A stretch of DNA of 64,000 bases from Ruminococcus sp. YRD2003 (lineage in GTDB: Bacteria > Bacillota > Clostridia > Oscillospirales > Ruminococcaceae), in NCBI GenBank assembly GCA_900109435.1, contig FNZT01000005.1, positions 135,294 through 199,293 of the forward strand, in the 5' to 3' direction. Under the pieces are notes generated by a model. The model did no database searches and was not told the origin of the DNA. It saw only the letters and a program-made list of their open reading frames with translations. The first letter of the stretch is position 1. Each line of letters opens with the position of its first letter. Made by a program: the position numbers and the translations under genes. Positions 8,499 to 18,001 of this stretch are shown one piece after another.

Positions 8499-8529
8499 AT
8501 CCCCGCTGCAAGTCATATGCAGCGGGGAT
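8499..8529. terminator. Bidirectional terminator
   Basis: ATCCCCGCTGCA (8499-8510) pairs with TGCAGCGGGGAT (8518-8529). The minus strand has a good T-run after it, so it serves both the SGNH gene and the converging PBP2 gene. Confidence 0.85.
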
Positions 8530-8536
8530 TTGTGCA

Positions 8537-10654
8537 TTATTGCGCGGGAACAGCCGTTGTGGAAGTTGTTGCAGTCGTGGAAGTGACCGCAGTATTGCTG
8601 CTTGTCGTGGTGGCAGCCGCAGCAGCAGCCGTAGTGCCGTTGCGTACCTCCGCGGGCAGCTGAGCCGTGGGCTTTACGCCGTTGAGCCCGTAGCACTGCT
8701 GATACGAGAGAATGATATCGCGTATCATGTACTTCGAGTATTCGCCGCCCTCGATGACGCCCGCAAAGGCTATCTCGGGGTCATCAGCGGGAGCGAAGCC
8801 GATAAATACGGAGTTCTGCTTGTTCTTATCGTTCATATCGGTCTGCGGAGTACCCGTCTTTATAGCCACGGAGAAACCGAGGTCGGTGAGCTGATATGGC
8901 GCAGGGCAGGCTCTTGCCGCGTCTATCATACCGTCGATGATGTAGTCATAGACGTAGTCATAGTTGAGGTCTATCTCGTCAGCGACAGTGGGCTTTGTCT
9001 TCTTGACGAGCTCATTCGAGCCGTAGGTGTAGAGGCTGTCCACGAGATAAGGCTGATAGCGCACACCTCGGTTGCCTATCGTAGCGGCAACATTTGCGAG
9101 CTGGAGCGGCGTGAATCCGCAGGCTTGGTTGCCGATACCTGCCTGTATTACGTAGCCGATATACCACGGCTCGCCGCGCTCGGCGAAGGTCTCGGGGTTA
9201 CAGAGAAAGCCTGCCGCATCGCCTGTTTCGATACCCGTACTGCTTCCGAGTCCGTACAGCTTTGCATACTTGGTGATATTGTCGATGCCGAGATTGCGCG
9301 AGGTCTCGTAGAAGAAGATGTTGCATGATACCTCTATCGCGCGCCTTACGGATATGGCGCCGTGATAGCCTGTACACTGGAATTTTCCGCCGTAGAATTC
9401 ATAGTTCCTTGTGCAGTTGAAGGTGGAATTTCCCGTGATGACGCCCTCGTTCAGACCCGCGGTAGCTGTAACGGTCTTGAAGGTCGAGCCCGGGAGGTAC
9501 TGTCCCCACGTACAGCGGTTGAACATCGGTGAGTTTTCCGCCTTTACGAGGCTCTCATAGTCCTCGGTCATATCCTTGAGATTATAGGTCGGAGCGGTAG
9601 CCATACCCTTAACAGCGCCTGTTTTCGCATCGAGCACGACAAGTGCGCCCTTGTTGACCTTATTGCCGTTGTAGAAGGGGCGGTCCTTGAGGAACTTGTC
9701 GAGAATGCCCTGCAATTTCAGCTGATAAGCGCCGTCCACGGTGAGCTTGACGCTCTCGCCCGGGACAGTTTCCTCGCGGGTCTTGACGTCGACGATAGCG
9801 CCGTCAACGACAGTGACCTCCTCGGTGCCTGCCTTGCCGCGGAGCTCTTTTTCCATAGCGAGCTCGATGCCGCTCTTGCCGACATAGTCGTTCATGGCAT
9901 AGCCCTTGTCCTTAAGGTCATCGTACTCTTCGGCGTAGATAGGACCGATAACGCCTATCTCATGGGGGAGGATATCCCCGCGGACTATCTCACGCTCGGC
10001 GGCGTCGACAGCCTCGATACCGCGGCAGAAGTTACCGAGCTCCTTCATATCAATGACAGTCTGGTGGTCAACATTCTTGGCGAGCACGAGGTCGAGGCTG
10101 TACGAGAAGTCCTTATCCATCATGGTATAGCGCATACCCGCGATAATACGTTTCTCGTCGGGAGAGTAGCTCTCGTCTATCTTATAGTCGGATATGAGCT
10201 TGTCAATGCAGTTTTCGGCGGTCGCGTAGGGGTTGAGGTTGAGTGATCCGACCATTTCCGCGACGTCCTCCTTGGTGAACTCATAGGGCATGGTCTTGGT
10301 AATGGGTAGGGTATCCTCGAATTCATAGCCATGCTCAAGAAGAGCTTTGTATATCTCGAGCAGGCAGCTGTTTCCCTCGGCGATATCCTCGGTGAAGAAA
10401 GCCTTGCGCAGCACAAGGTCGCAGCGTGTGGTATTCTCGACGAGGACATTCCCGTTGAAGTCGAGTATCTCGCCGCGCGTGGGAGTGATCTCCCGCACGT
10501 AGGTAAGTGCATCGCTGCCGTAGGTCTTATGGGTGACGATATTCTCGCTTCCGACGACCTGTATCTTCATCAGTCTCATCGACGCGAACGTACCGAGCAG
10601 AACGACGATGGTGACGATAATGATTGATTTGATATTATCGGTAATACTTTTCAC
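8537..10654 (-). CDS. mrdA: Penicillin-binding protein 2, elongation transpeptidase
   Basis: A 705-residue class B penicillin-binding protein that cross-links peptidoglycan during lateral wall growth. It has an N-terminal membrane anchor (about 8-28), a dimerisation domain, then the transpeptidase domain. The active-site serine is Ser390 in PGSTFK; SCN and KTG (in IKTGTPQ) motifs follow. The Ala/Thr-rich tail of about 40 residues is low complexity. The start is GTG at 10654: AAGGAG lies 8 bp upstream and the nearby ATG at 10656 is out of frame and stops at once. It is the last gene of the mreB-mreC-mreD-mrdA cluster. Confidence 0.93.
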   Translation of the reverse strand: MKSITDNIKSIIIVTIVVLLGTFASMRLMKIQVVGSENIVTHKTYGSDALTYVREITPTRGEILDFNGNVLVENTTRCDLVLRKAFFTEDIAEGNSCLLEIYKALLEHGYEFEDTLPITKTMPYEFTKEDVAEMVGSLNLNPYATAENCIDKLISDYKIDESYSPDEKRIIAGMRYTMMDKDFSYSLDLVLAKNVDHQTVIDMKELGNFCRGIEAVDAAEREIVRGDILPHEIGVIGPIYAEEYDDLKDKGYAMNDYVGKSGIELAMEKELRGKAGTEEVTVVDGAIVDVKTREETVPGESVKLTVDGAYQLKLQGILDKFLKDRPFYNGNKVNKGALVVLDAKTGAVKGMATAPTYNLKDMTEDYESLVKAENSPMFNRCTWGQYLPGSTFKTVTATAGLNEGVITGNSTFNCTRNYEFYGGKFQCTGYHGAISVRRAIEVSCNIFFYETSRNLGIDNITKYAKLYGLGSSTGIETGDAAGFLCNPETFAERGEPWYIGYVIQAGIGNQACGFTPLQLANVAATIGNRGVRYQPYLVDSLYTYGSNELVKKTKPTVADEIDLNYDYVYDYIIDGMIDAARACPAPYQLTDLGFSVAIKTGTPQTDMNDKNKQNSVFIGFAPADDPEIAFAGVIEGGEYSKYMIRDIILSYQQCYGLNGVKPTAQLPAEVRNGTTAAAAAATTTSSNTAVTSTTATTSTTAVPAQ

Positions 10655-10708
10655 ATTTTGCTCCTTTGCAGCAAATCATAGGGGCGGATATTATCCGCCC
10701 TCTTTGTA

Positions 10709-11266
10709 TCATGAAGTTTTGATGACCTCCTCGATGGTGAGGTGTTCTTTTGGCATAAGGAAGTGGTTTATCAGCTTGTAGAGCGCATACACCACGACCG
10801 ACGCGACGACCGTTAGTCCCCAGACTTTAAGGCTCACGTGTGTAAAAATGCGGCTGACGTTCTCATAGTCCCATATCTCGTAGTAGAACTTATAGTCGAG
10901 CCAGCACTGCAAAAACGACGCGACGGCGGTTATCCAGAGGTAGTTGACGAATTTGTTGCGGAGGTAGAGCTCGAAGATGAGCGAAGCCGCGACGCAGAAG
11001 ACAGTCAGCAGCACAGCGTTATAGCCGAAGAGCCTGCCGCACGCCATATCCGTAAGGAAGCCGCAGACAGCTCCCGTCACAGCAGCAGCCATGACATCGT
11101 TGCCGATAGCGACGCATATAGCCGCAGGCACGAGCAGCATAGGCTTAGTGTACGTGCCCGAGGTCATTATAGTGAAAAAAAGCAATATGAGCAGGTAGTA
11201 GAGTATCCAGCGCACAGTGGTTTTAGTGTAGAGGATACGCTTCTCACGGGGTGTCTTTAGCCGCAT
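10709..11266 (-). CDS. mreD: Rod shape-determining protein MreD
   Basis: A 185-residue integral membrane protein with about five hydrophobic segments, the expected size for MreD. MreD is poorly conserved, so the call rests on length, topology and position between mreC and the PBP2 gene. Its ATG lies inside the end of mreC (23-nt overlap) behind AAGGAGG, which implies translational coupling. Confidence 0.88.
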   Translation of the reverse strand: MRLKTPREKRILYTKTTVRWILYYLLILLFFTIMTSGTYTKPMLLVPAAICVAIGNDVMAAAVTGAVCGFLTDMACGRLFGYNAVLLTVFCVAASLIFELYLRNKFVNYLWITAVASFLQCWLDYKFYYEIWDYENVSRIFTHVSLKVWGLTVVASVVVYALYKLINHFLMPKEHLTIEEVIKTS

Positions 11267-12119
11267 CTGCGTCCTCCTTTTTGCCTGTGAAGTCGAGGAT
11301 AACGAAGACCGTACTGAGGCGGGTGATATCGGCGCAGGGCTCTATCTCGGCGCAGGCGGAAAGGCCGTTTGCCTCAAAGCCCGTATTTCTGACGGTGCCT
11401 ATCGCCATATCTTTGGGGAAGAGACCGCTGTTGCCCGAAGTGATGATGAGGTCGCCCTGTTTGAGCTTGTGGTCTTTGCTGAGGTGAGTGAGCTTGGTGG
11501 TGCTCTTCTCGGCGGTGAGCACGGTACCCTCGACGATACCGAAGTCAGTGCTTGTAGACGAGCAGACCGCCGCAATTGAAAGGTCGGGGGAGAGTATCGT
11601 GCGGACGGTAGAGGTCGTAGCAGACACCTCGATAGTGATGCCGACGACACCCTCGGGCGTGATGACAGGGCAGTAAGGCATGATACCGTCTGACGAGCCC
11701 TTGTCTATCGTGAAGCCCTTGAACGGGTCATTTGTGATATATCCGAGCACTTCCGCGGGCTCTGAGAAGACCTCGTCGGGGTGCTGTTCCTTGATGACCA
11801 CGAGCTTACGGAGCTCCTCGACCTCTTTTTTGAGGTCATCGTAGTCGGTGAGCTGTTTATTTAGCTCGCCTATCTGCTTTTTGAGGCGCATATTCTCCTC
11901 GTAGTACGCATCGGCGTGGCTGATCCTGTCGGTCACGCGTTCCATTTTCATGGATATGCCGTTGCTTACATAGCGGAAGGGCTTGGTCGCGGTCTGCACG
12001 AACGAAGCCCCCGACAGCGAATAGCCGCCCTTAGTAACGGCGTATATCATGATACCCACGAGGAATGCGAGGAAGCCAAGCAGCACCTTGAATCTGGTGC
12101 TCTTCAGAAATTCACGCAT
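11244..12119 (-). CDS. mreC: Rod shape-determining protein MreC
   Basis: A 291-residue bitopic protein. One membrane helix (about 10-28) is followed by a coiled coil (about 70-105) and a C-terminal beta domain containing the family motif VIVTPEGVVG-like (here PVITPEGVVGITIE). It links MreB filaments to the wall synthases. It starts 11 bp after mreB with GGAGG upstream. Confidence 0.93.
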   Translation of the reverse strand: MREFLKSTRFKVLLGFLAFLVGIMIYAVTKGGYSLSGASFVQTATKPFRYVSNGISMKMERVTDRISHADAYYEENMRLKKQIGELNKQLTDYDDLKKEVEELRKLVVIKEQHPDEVFSEPAEVLGYITNDPFKGFTIDKGSSDGIMPYCPVITPEGVVGITIEVSATTSTVRTILSPDLSIAAVCSSTSTDFGIVEGTVLTAEKSTTKLTHLSKDHKLKQGDLIITSGNSGLFPKDMAIGTVRNTGFEANGLSACAEIEPCADITRLSTVFVILDFTGKKEDADAAKDTP

Positions 12120-12130
12120 TGAGAGCCTCC

Positions 12131-13147
12131 TTAGTAATACTTGACGTTATCCGTAAGCGCGTCCTGATAGTCGCTGATATTTTCAAGTATCTTGCCCGTA
12201 CCCTCAGCGACGCAGTCGAGGGGGTACTCGGCGATATAAACGGGCATACTTGTCTCGCGGTTGATGAGCTTGTCGAGACCACGCAGCAGAGCGCCGCCGC
12301 CTGCGAGAGTAATGCCGTGGTCGATGATATCCGCAGAGAGCTCGGGCGGAGTCTCCTCGAGGGTCGCCTTGATGGCGTCGATGACCTTAGCGAGCGGCTC
12401 AACGAGCGCGTCGCGTATCTCGGCGGAGTTTACAGTCACGTTCTCGGGCAGACCGTTGAGGAGGTTCCTGCCCTTTATCTCCATTGTATCCTCCTTGTCG
12501 CTTGGGAAAGCCGAGCCTATCTCTATCTTGATATTCTCGGCAGTCCTCTCGCCGATGAGGAGGTTATACTTCTTCTTGATGTAGTTGATGATAGCGGTAT
12601 CGAACTCATCGCCCGCACAGCGAATAGAGCGTGAAGCTACGATGCCTCCGAGCGCGATCACAGCGACCTCGCTGGTACCGCCTCCGATATCGACTATCAT
12701 GCTGCCCGCGGGGTCATTGGTCGGCAGACCCGCACCTATAGCGGCAGCCATAGGCTCCTCGATGATGAGGACGTTGTTTGCGCCTGCCTTCTTGCAGGAC
12801 TCCCTGACGGCGCGGCGCTCTACAGCCGTAACGCCCGAGGGAATGCAGATTATGACGTTAGCCTTAGTGAGGATGGTGCCCTTCAGAGCCTTTTTGATGA
12901 ACTCCTGAAGCATAGTTGTGGCTATGTCGAAGTCAGCAATAACGCCGTCCTTGAGCGGGCGGACAGCAACGATAGAGCCCGGGGTGCGTCCGATGACCTC
13001 CTTTGCCTCCATGCCGACATAGCGTGTCTTATCCGTTCTTGTATTTACAGCGACCACGGAAGGCTCTCTGATTATTATGCCTTTTCCGCGCAGATACACG
13101 AGCGTATTGGCGGTACCGAGGTCAATTCCGATGTCCTTAGTAAACAT
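12131..13147 (-). CDS. mreB: Rod shape-determining protein MreB
   Basis: A 338-residue actin-like ATPase that organises the elongation machinery under the membrane. The phosphate-1 loop [13 protein letters not shown] opens the protein, and the actin-type motifs [14 protein letters not shown] and [12 protein letters not shown] are present. I chose ATG 13147 because AAGGAG sits 7 bp upstream; a start at 13174 would add nine residues ahead of the conserved [12 protein letters not shown]. First gene of the cluster, behind its own promoter. Confidence 0.97.
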   Translation of the reverse strand: MFTKDIGIDLGTANTLVYLRGKGIIIREPSVVAVNTRTDKTRYVGMEAKEVIGRTPGSIVAVRPLKDGVIADFDIATTMLQEFIKKALKGTILTKANVIICIPSGVTAVERRAVRESCKKAGANNVLIIEEPMAAAIGAGLPTNDPAGSMIVDIGGGTSEVAVIALGGIVASRSIRCAGDEFDTAIINYIKKKYNLLIGERTAENIKIEIGSAFPSDKEDTMEIKGRNLLNGLPENVTVNSAEIRDALVEPLAKVIDAIKATLEETPPELSADIIDHGITLAGGGALLRGLDKLINRETSMPVYIAEYPLDCVAEGTGKILENISDYQDALTDNVKYY

Positions 13148-13182
13148 TGTGCAGCTCCTTTGTCTTTTTCTCAATCTTTAAT

Positions 13183-13211
13183 ATTATATCACCAAACCCG
13201 CAAATAGACAA
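13183..13211 (-). promoter_or_regulatory. Promoter of mreBCD-mrdA
   Basis: On the minus strand TTGTCT (13206-13211), 17-bp spacer, TATAAT (13183-13188). Confidence 0.8.
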
Positions 13212-13296
13212 CAATTTTTGCTGAGAAATTTATCCTTGCGGGAAATTTGTAGAAAATCCGACACATATGTATGCGGGCAGTCACAAAAACTGTGAA

Positions 13297-13566
13297 TTAT
13301 TTTTTAGGAGTGAAAAGCTTGGGAGCGGTGTTGTAGTATACAATGATGGCGATGATAATGAGCAGTATCTGCGAGATATTGATACTGAGGCTCACACCGA
13401 AAGTGAAGCTGAAAATGCCGAGGTCGATAGTCCCGGGATTGAAAGCGAAGGTCTTGGCGTAGGAAAGGAAGCTGAGCCCTGCCGCACCGTCGACGACTCC
13501 GCCGAGGAAGCCTCCGAGCACAATAGCGCTTACTGCGAGGAATGACATATAGATTACCTTGTTCAT
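13297..13566 (-). CDS. DUF4321 small membrane protein
   Basis: An 89-residue protein with two hydrophobic segments (about 8-30 and 58-80). The pattern GGFLGGVVDG, then an LSF segment, then LGIFSFTFGVSLSINISQILL matches DUF4321, a family often found beside mreB in Clostridia. The function is unknown; position suggests an envelope role. It follows dut on the same strand. Confidence 0.75.
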   Translation of the reverse strand: MNKVIYMSFLAVSAIVLGGFLGGVVDGAAGLSFLSYAKTFAFNPGTIDLGIFSFTFGVSLSINISQILLIIIAIIVYYNTAPKLFTPKK

Positions 13567-13607
13567 AATGATTCTCCTTTACTTTTGTATTACATTTTGT
13601 CTGTATG

Positions 13608-14045
13608 CTATATTCCCGAAGAGCCGAAGCCGCCGCTTCCTCTTTCTGTCTCGGTGAGGGAGTCGCTGACCTCTATCTCGGGAAAAATGACCTTAGTCGG
13701 AATGAGCTGAGCTATCCTCATGCCGTGCTCGACGGTAAAGTCTCTGCTTCCGTGGTTGATGAGCGGTATGAACCACTCACCACGGTAGTCGCTGTCGACC
13801 ACCCCGACGCAGTTCGCGAGCGAAACGCCGTACTTAGTCGAGAGCCCCGACCGCGGGTATATGAGCATAGCCACATCCGAACAGTCGGACTCGGCAGTCA
13901 GCCCCGTGGGGATCATACGGATCTCATTCGGCGCGAGAGTGACGGGCTCGTCGAGACAGGCGCAGATGTCCATACCCGCGCTGCCCGCAGTAGCCCTCGA
14001 CGGTATGACCGCCTTATCGCTAAGCTTTTTGAATGTCAGTTTCAT
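13608..14045 (-). CDS. dut: dUTP diphosphatase
   Basis: A 145-residue trimeric dUTPase that hydrolyses dUTP to dUMP, keeping uracil out of DNA. All five motifs are visible in order: AGSAGMDICA, PRSGLSTK, GVVDSDYRGEW, RIAQLIPTKV and the C-terminal RGSGGFGSSG. Its start codon shares one base with the stop of the U32 gene (TAATG), indicating coupling. Confidence 0.96.
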   Translation of the reverse strand: MKLTFKKLSDKAVIPSRATAGSAGMDICACLDEPVTLAPNEIRMIPTGLTAESDCSDVAMLIYPRSGLSTKYGVSLANCVGVVDSDYRGEWFIPLINHGSRDFTVEHGMRIAQLIPTKVIFPEIEVSDSLTETERGSGGFGSSGI

Positions 14046-16081
14046 TATTCGATACCTCTGTAGTAAAGTCCGCGTGTGATATTGCCTAGGGGCTTTCTGC
14101 CCAAAACAGCGGCAACGGTCTCCTTCGCGTCCTCATTGTGGAGCATAGCCAGCCCGAAGTCGGCTCCTGACAGCTCCGCGAGCCTGTCGCCCATGAACAG
14201 CACATCGGAGTTTAGCACCTCGACGTACTCCTTCGAGCACGCGACGGGCAGCTCGCGCCCCGTGCGGTCGATTAGGCGGCGCGTACACTTCTGACAGCCG
14301 ACCTCGTTCTTTATCGGACAATTCCGCGTGAGCATGAGCGGCAGCCTCCCGTACACTACAGCACCGAGCGGGAGCACGGTACGCACCTTTGCGAATTGCT
14401 CGGCTGTCGCCTCAATAGAGAACACGCAGTCCTCAAGCCCGAGCGAGCGCAGACATTCCGCGCTGTACGAGTTGTACACATTGAGCGTGAAGCTGCCGTG
14501 CAGCCTCATTCCGAGCGATTTACCGAGCGCGATGCTGTCGGGCGTATGACAGAAGAGCCTGTCCGCGCCGAGTTCTTTCAGCTCCGTGAGACGGGCAAGC
14601 AGCCTGTCCTCGTCGGAAATAAAGCGCGGCGGGGAGATAATGAGCTTTTCCGCGCCGATACGCGCGATGAGCTCCCCGCTGACGAGGCTTTCGGGGACTA
14701 TCACAAACTGCGAAAGCTCTGCGGCGGCAACAGCCTGTTCTGCCGTGCGGCAGTAAGTCCTGACGGGCAGCTCCCCCGCACGCGGCAAACGCTTCACCAT
14801 CGGCAGCTCGGGGAGAGCGCCGTCCGCATGATAACGCGGCGTATTGCGCTCAATGACCGCCTCTGTCAGTCTGTCGGCGAGCTGTCTGCGCAGCTCGTTG
14901 AGCCTGCCTGCGGGCACGAAAAGACCGTCGTCGATGTCGGCGGTCAGGCGTCCGAGCCTGAACACAGTATCTCCGAGCTTCGTGAGCTGCTTCTCCACGG
15001 CAGAGATATCAGTCGGTCGGTTCTGAGCGGCGGCGGGCATCTCGCCCGTCACAGTCTCCGAAATATCGCCGCAAACTCCCGTCACAGAGACAGGCTCGCC
15101 GTTCTTTATCACGGCGTGCATATCGACGGTATGCACCTGCCTCGGCGAGCGGTAGAGCTCATGTATCTGCGGGATAAGCGCGCGTGCAGCAGTTACGTCG
15201 TCCTTCTCGCGGACTCCGAACATATCCTGTCTTTTGCTCGAAAAATAGCCGTCTGTGAAGCCGCTTCGCGAGAATATCCCTCGCAAAAGCTGCATATCGG
15301 GCGCCTCGCCGCCGAGAGCCTTTTTCAGCTCGTTGACGGACGAAGCCACATATTCGGGACGCTTCATCCTGCCCTCTATTTTCAGCGAATCCACGCCTGT
15401 CTCACATAGCTCGTCCACACGTCCGAGGAGAGACAGGTCTTTCAGCGAGAGGGCGGCGGTGTTCTTATTCCCGACAGCCGAGAAAGGCAGTCGGCAAGCC
15501 TGACCGCAGCAGCCGCGGTTCGCGGAGCGCGAGCCTATCATCGCTGACATATAGCACTGTCCCGAGACCGACATACACAGCGCACCGTGTACGAAGACCT
15601 CGACCTCGACGTCCTCGCGGCAGATGCGTCCGAGCACATCTTTGCTGAGCTCACGCGCGGGAACGACTCTCACATAGCCGAGACTGCGGAGCAGTCTTGC
15701 GGCGGCGGCGGTATGCACCGACATCTGCGTGGAGGCATGCAGCACCGCATCTGGCACGACTGCGCGTATTATCGCTGCCGCGCCGAGGTCCTGCACGATA
15801 TAGCCGTCTACTCCGAACTCGGACGTGCGACGGATATAGTCGGCGAAGAGCGGAGCCTCGCTGTCTGAAATGACCGTATTTACTGCAAGATAGAGCTTCG
15901 CGCCGCAGCTGTGACAGAGCCGCAGGGCGTCCGCGAGCTCCTCGTCCGAGAAGTTAGCGGCACTGCTTCTTGCGGAGAAGCGCTTCCCCCCGACATAAAC
16001 GGCGTCAGCCCCCGCTCTGAGGGCGGCTGTCAGCGTTTCGGGACTGCCCGCGGGAGCGAGTATCTCGGGCTTTTTTCTCAT
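14045..16081 (-). CDS. U32-family peptidase-like protein
   Basis: A 678-residue protein of the U32 (YhbU/RlhA/TrhP-like) family. The N-terminal barrel opens with PEILAPAGSPETL and continues ALRAGADAVYVGG; the signature HGALCMSVSGQCYMS is followed by a Cys cluster (RGCCGQACR). Characterised relatives modify RNA (5-hydroxylation of tRNA or rRNA) or are called collagenase-like; which applies here cannot be told. The start overlaps the zapA stop by four bases (ATGA). Confidence 0.88.
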   Translation of the reverse strand: MRKKPEILAPAGSPETLTAALRAGADAVYVGGKRFSARSSAANFSDEELADALRLCHSCGAKLYLAVNTVISDSEAPLFADYIRRTSEFGVDGYIVQDLGAAAIIRAVVPDAVLHASTQMSVHTAAAARLLRSLGYVRVVPARELSKDVLGRICREDVEVEVFVHGALCMSVSGQCYMSAMIGSRSANRGCCGQACRLPFSAVGNKNTAALSLKDLSLLGRVDELCETGVDSLKIEGRMKRPEYVASSVNELKKALGGEAPDMQLLRGIFSRSGFTDGYFSSKRQDMFGVREKDDVTAARALIPQIHELYRSPRQVHTVDMHAVIKNGEPVSVTGVCGDISETVTGEMPAAAQNRPTDISAVEKQLTKLGDTVFRLGRLTADIDDGLFVPAGRLNELRRQLADRLTEAVIERNTPRYHADGALPELPMVKRLPRAGELPVRTYCRTAEQAVAAAELSQFVIVPESLVSGELIARIGAEKLIISPPRFISDEDRLLARLTELKELGADRLFCHTPDSIALGKSLGMRLHGSFTLNVYNSYSAECLRSLGLEDCVFSIEATAEQFAKVRTVLPLGAVVYGRLPLMLTRNCPIKNEVGCQKCTRRLIDRTGRELPVACSKEYVEVLNSDVLFMGDRLAELSGADFGLAMLHNEDAKETVAAVLGRKPLGNITRGLYYRGIE

Positions 16082-16443
16082 ATGCTGTCTTTGAGCTGTT
16101 TGAGCTTGACCATATTTTCAAGCTGCACTATCTTCGCCTTGAGCGCCTCTATTTCCTTGACAGCGGCGTCGCGCTCGATACGGGTCTTGCCCGCTTCGTC
16201 GACGTACTCCTTGGTCTGAGTGCGGATATTCTCGAGCCTCTGATTCGACTTGTTGAGGTCGTCGAGCAGTGCAAGAGCGACCATGATAGAAGCCGTATAC
16301 GGCGAAGAGCCGCTTCCCGCGTTGACTATCTCGTCTATCTTTGCCTCGAGCACTCTTGCGAGCGAGTACACGTAATTCGGTGATTCTGACGTTCTGAGCT
16401 TGTACTCCTTTCCGCAAATCATCACTTTCACTTCGTTAAGCAT
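16078..16443 (-). CDS. zapA: Cell division protein ZapA
   Basis: A 121-residue FtsZ-ring stabiliser. The N-terminal beta segment (VKVMICGKEYKLRTSES) and the long helical, coiled-coil C-terminus (about 45-118) match ZapA. AAGGAAG precedes the ATG. It heads a tight run zapA, U32, dut, DUF4321; the zapA-U32 pairing is common in Clostridia. Confidence 0.88.
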   Translation of the reverse strand: MLNEVKVMICGKEYKLRTSESPNYVYSLARVLEAKIDEIVNAGSGSSPYTASIMVALALLDDLNKSNQRLENIRTQTKEYVDEAGKTRIERDAAVKEIEALKAKIVQLENMVKLKQLKDSI

Positions 16444-16485
16444 TTTTGTATCTTCCTTTCCGCGGCAGAAGCCGCACTGTTTATC

Positions 16486-17982
16486 TTAGTCAAGTTCGGG
16501 ACAGGATACAGCGATGTCGTCCTGCATGAACGAGACGGTGTCCTCCCAGCTCCTGCCGTCCTTGATGTACTTGTATTCTATCGCATCGAACATCGCACAG
16601 CTGATATCCGCATCGTACCTTGTTATCTTGTCCGTGAGGTCTATTGCTTTAGCGTTTTTATCGAGAATGCTGAGCCTGTCACCGCCGTTGGTGAAGTGCT
16701 GCCATATCAAGTCATTGGCTTTGAACTCATCGGAAAGCTCCCATTCCCTTGTTTTCAGGTAGCCGACAAGGGAACGGCAGTTCGGGAGATATGCGGTCTG
16801 CGAGGCGAAGTCCATAAAGTTGAGCTCGTCGAAAACGGCGGAGTAGATGAGATCGTAAGCCTCGTCACCGTTGTCGGTCGCGGGGTTGACGGCGAGCATC
16901 GTGCCGCCCCACCAATAAGGCTGCGGACCTTCGCAGAGCGCCCATTTTCCGAGCGTATCGCCGCCCGTCATCTCCAAGCCGAAAGCTCCGTCAGCGAAGC
17001 CCCACGCAGGGATGAAGCAGCCCATACAGCCGCCGTTCCTGCCGTTTTCATACCAGTCGTCCGTCCACTGTGAGTTGTGCGAAACCCCGCCGCATTCCCA
17101 GAGCTTCTTCGCCATATCTGCGAAGTCCCTGACCTCGTCGCCGATGACGGGCTTATTCCCGACAACGAGCGGCATTGAGAAGCCGCCGCTGCTGTAAGCC
17201 TGCCACATACTGCCGAGGGAATCGGCGAGGGCTGTCTTCTTATCGGACTTCTTCGCGACTAACTCAGCGGTTTCCGTAAACTTGTCCCAATCGCTGATGA
17301 GCGCCTGCATCTCCTCGGGAGTCTCAGCTCCGAGGTACTCCTTAGCGAGCTCCGCATTGTAGGTGAAGCAGCCCGGAGAAGCGTCCCACGCGAGAGCCTT
17401 CAGCACGCCGCTGCTGTTCTTGCCCTGCTCAATGGTGTAGGGGTACATATCGCCGAGCACCTCCTCGGTGATGCCGAGCGCCGACATCGGTGCCGAGCGT
17501 GAATCGTCGTCGGTGAGCTTCCTCGCCCAGTCGGGCTCGCAGAGGTAAACGTCGATATCGTCACCGCTGCTGAACATCCTGTCGTAGCAGTCGAAAGCAT
17601 CATAGCCGCCCGTGTTGAAGCAGACAAAGTTCACTTCTGCTCCCGACGGAGCCTTCAAGCTCTTGCCGCTTTTTACGTCATTGACGTCCGCGCCGAGCCA
17701 GTCAGCGATAAGTATCGGAGCCTCATCGCGATTCCACGCCACGACGGTGAAAGTGTCTCCGCCCGTGCCGAGCATGATAACAGGTTCCTCGGGCTGACAC
17801 TCCCCTGTGGTCTCCTCCTCAGTTGGAGGTTCGGTCTCCTCCTCGGTCGGCATCTCGGCGGTCGTGACGGGCTCGGGTATTTCTATTTCCTCCTCCATGA
17901 GCGGTTCATGTCCGCAGGAGGCGAGTGCTGCTGCTATAAAACAGGCTGCGGTGACAGCTGCTGCTTTTCTTTTGGGTATCAT
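16486..17982 (-). CDS. Extracellular solute-binding lipoprotein
   Basis: A 498-residue lipoprotein with a signal peptide ending in the lipobox LASC (Cys23). A Glu/Pro/Thr-rich spacer (about 28-70) lifts the binding domain off the membrane. The rest resembles family-1 ABC solute-binding proteins for sugars (lobe motif FTVVAWNRDEA, many surface Trp and Tyr). No permease or ATPase gene is near, so either the transporter is elsewhere or the protein is a receptor. It begins 19 bp after lexA on the same strand. Confidence 0.8.
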   Translation of the reverse strand: MIPKRKAAAVTAACFIAAALASCGHEPLMEEEIEIPEPVTTAEMPTEEETEPPTEEETTGECQPEEPVIMLGTGGDTFTVVAWNRDEAPILIADWLGADVNDVKSGKSLKAPSGAEVNFVCFNTGGYDAFDCYDRMFSSGDDIDVYLCEPDWARKLTDDDSRSAPMSALGITEEVLGDMYPYTIEQGKNSSGVLKALAWDASPGCFTYNAELAKEYLGAETPEEMQALISDWDKFTETAELVAKKSDKKTALADSLGSMWQAYSSGGFSMPLVVGNKPVIGDEVRDFADMAKKLWECGGVSHNSQWTDDWYENGRNGGCMGCFIPAWGFADGAFGLEMTGGDTLGKWALCEGPQPYWWGGTMLAVNPATDNGDEAYDLIYSAVFDELNFMDFASQTAYLPNCRSLVGYLKTREWELSDEFKANDLIWQHFTNGGDRLSILDKNAKAIDLTDKITRYDADISCAMFDAIEYKYIKDGRSWEDTVSFMQDDIAVSCPELD

Positions 17983-18001
17983 AGCAAAGCTCCTTTAGGG
18001 G

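Noticed and set aside
14396..15409. Open frame of 337 codons on the plus strand
   Set aside because: Antisense to the U32 gene, with Arg/His-rich composition typical of reverse-strand shadows.
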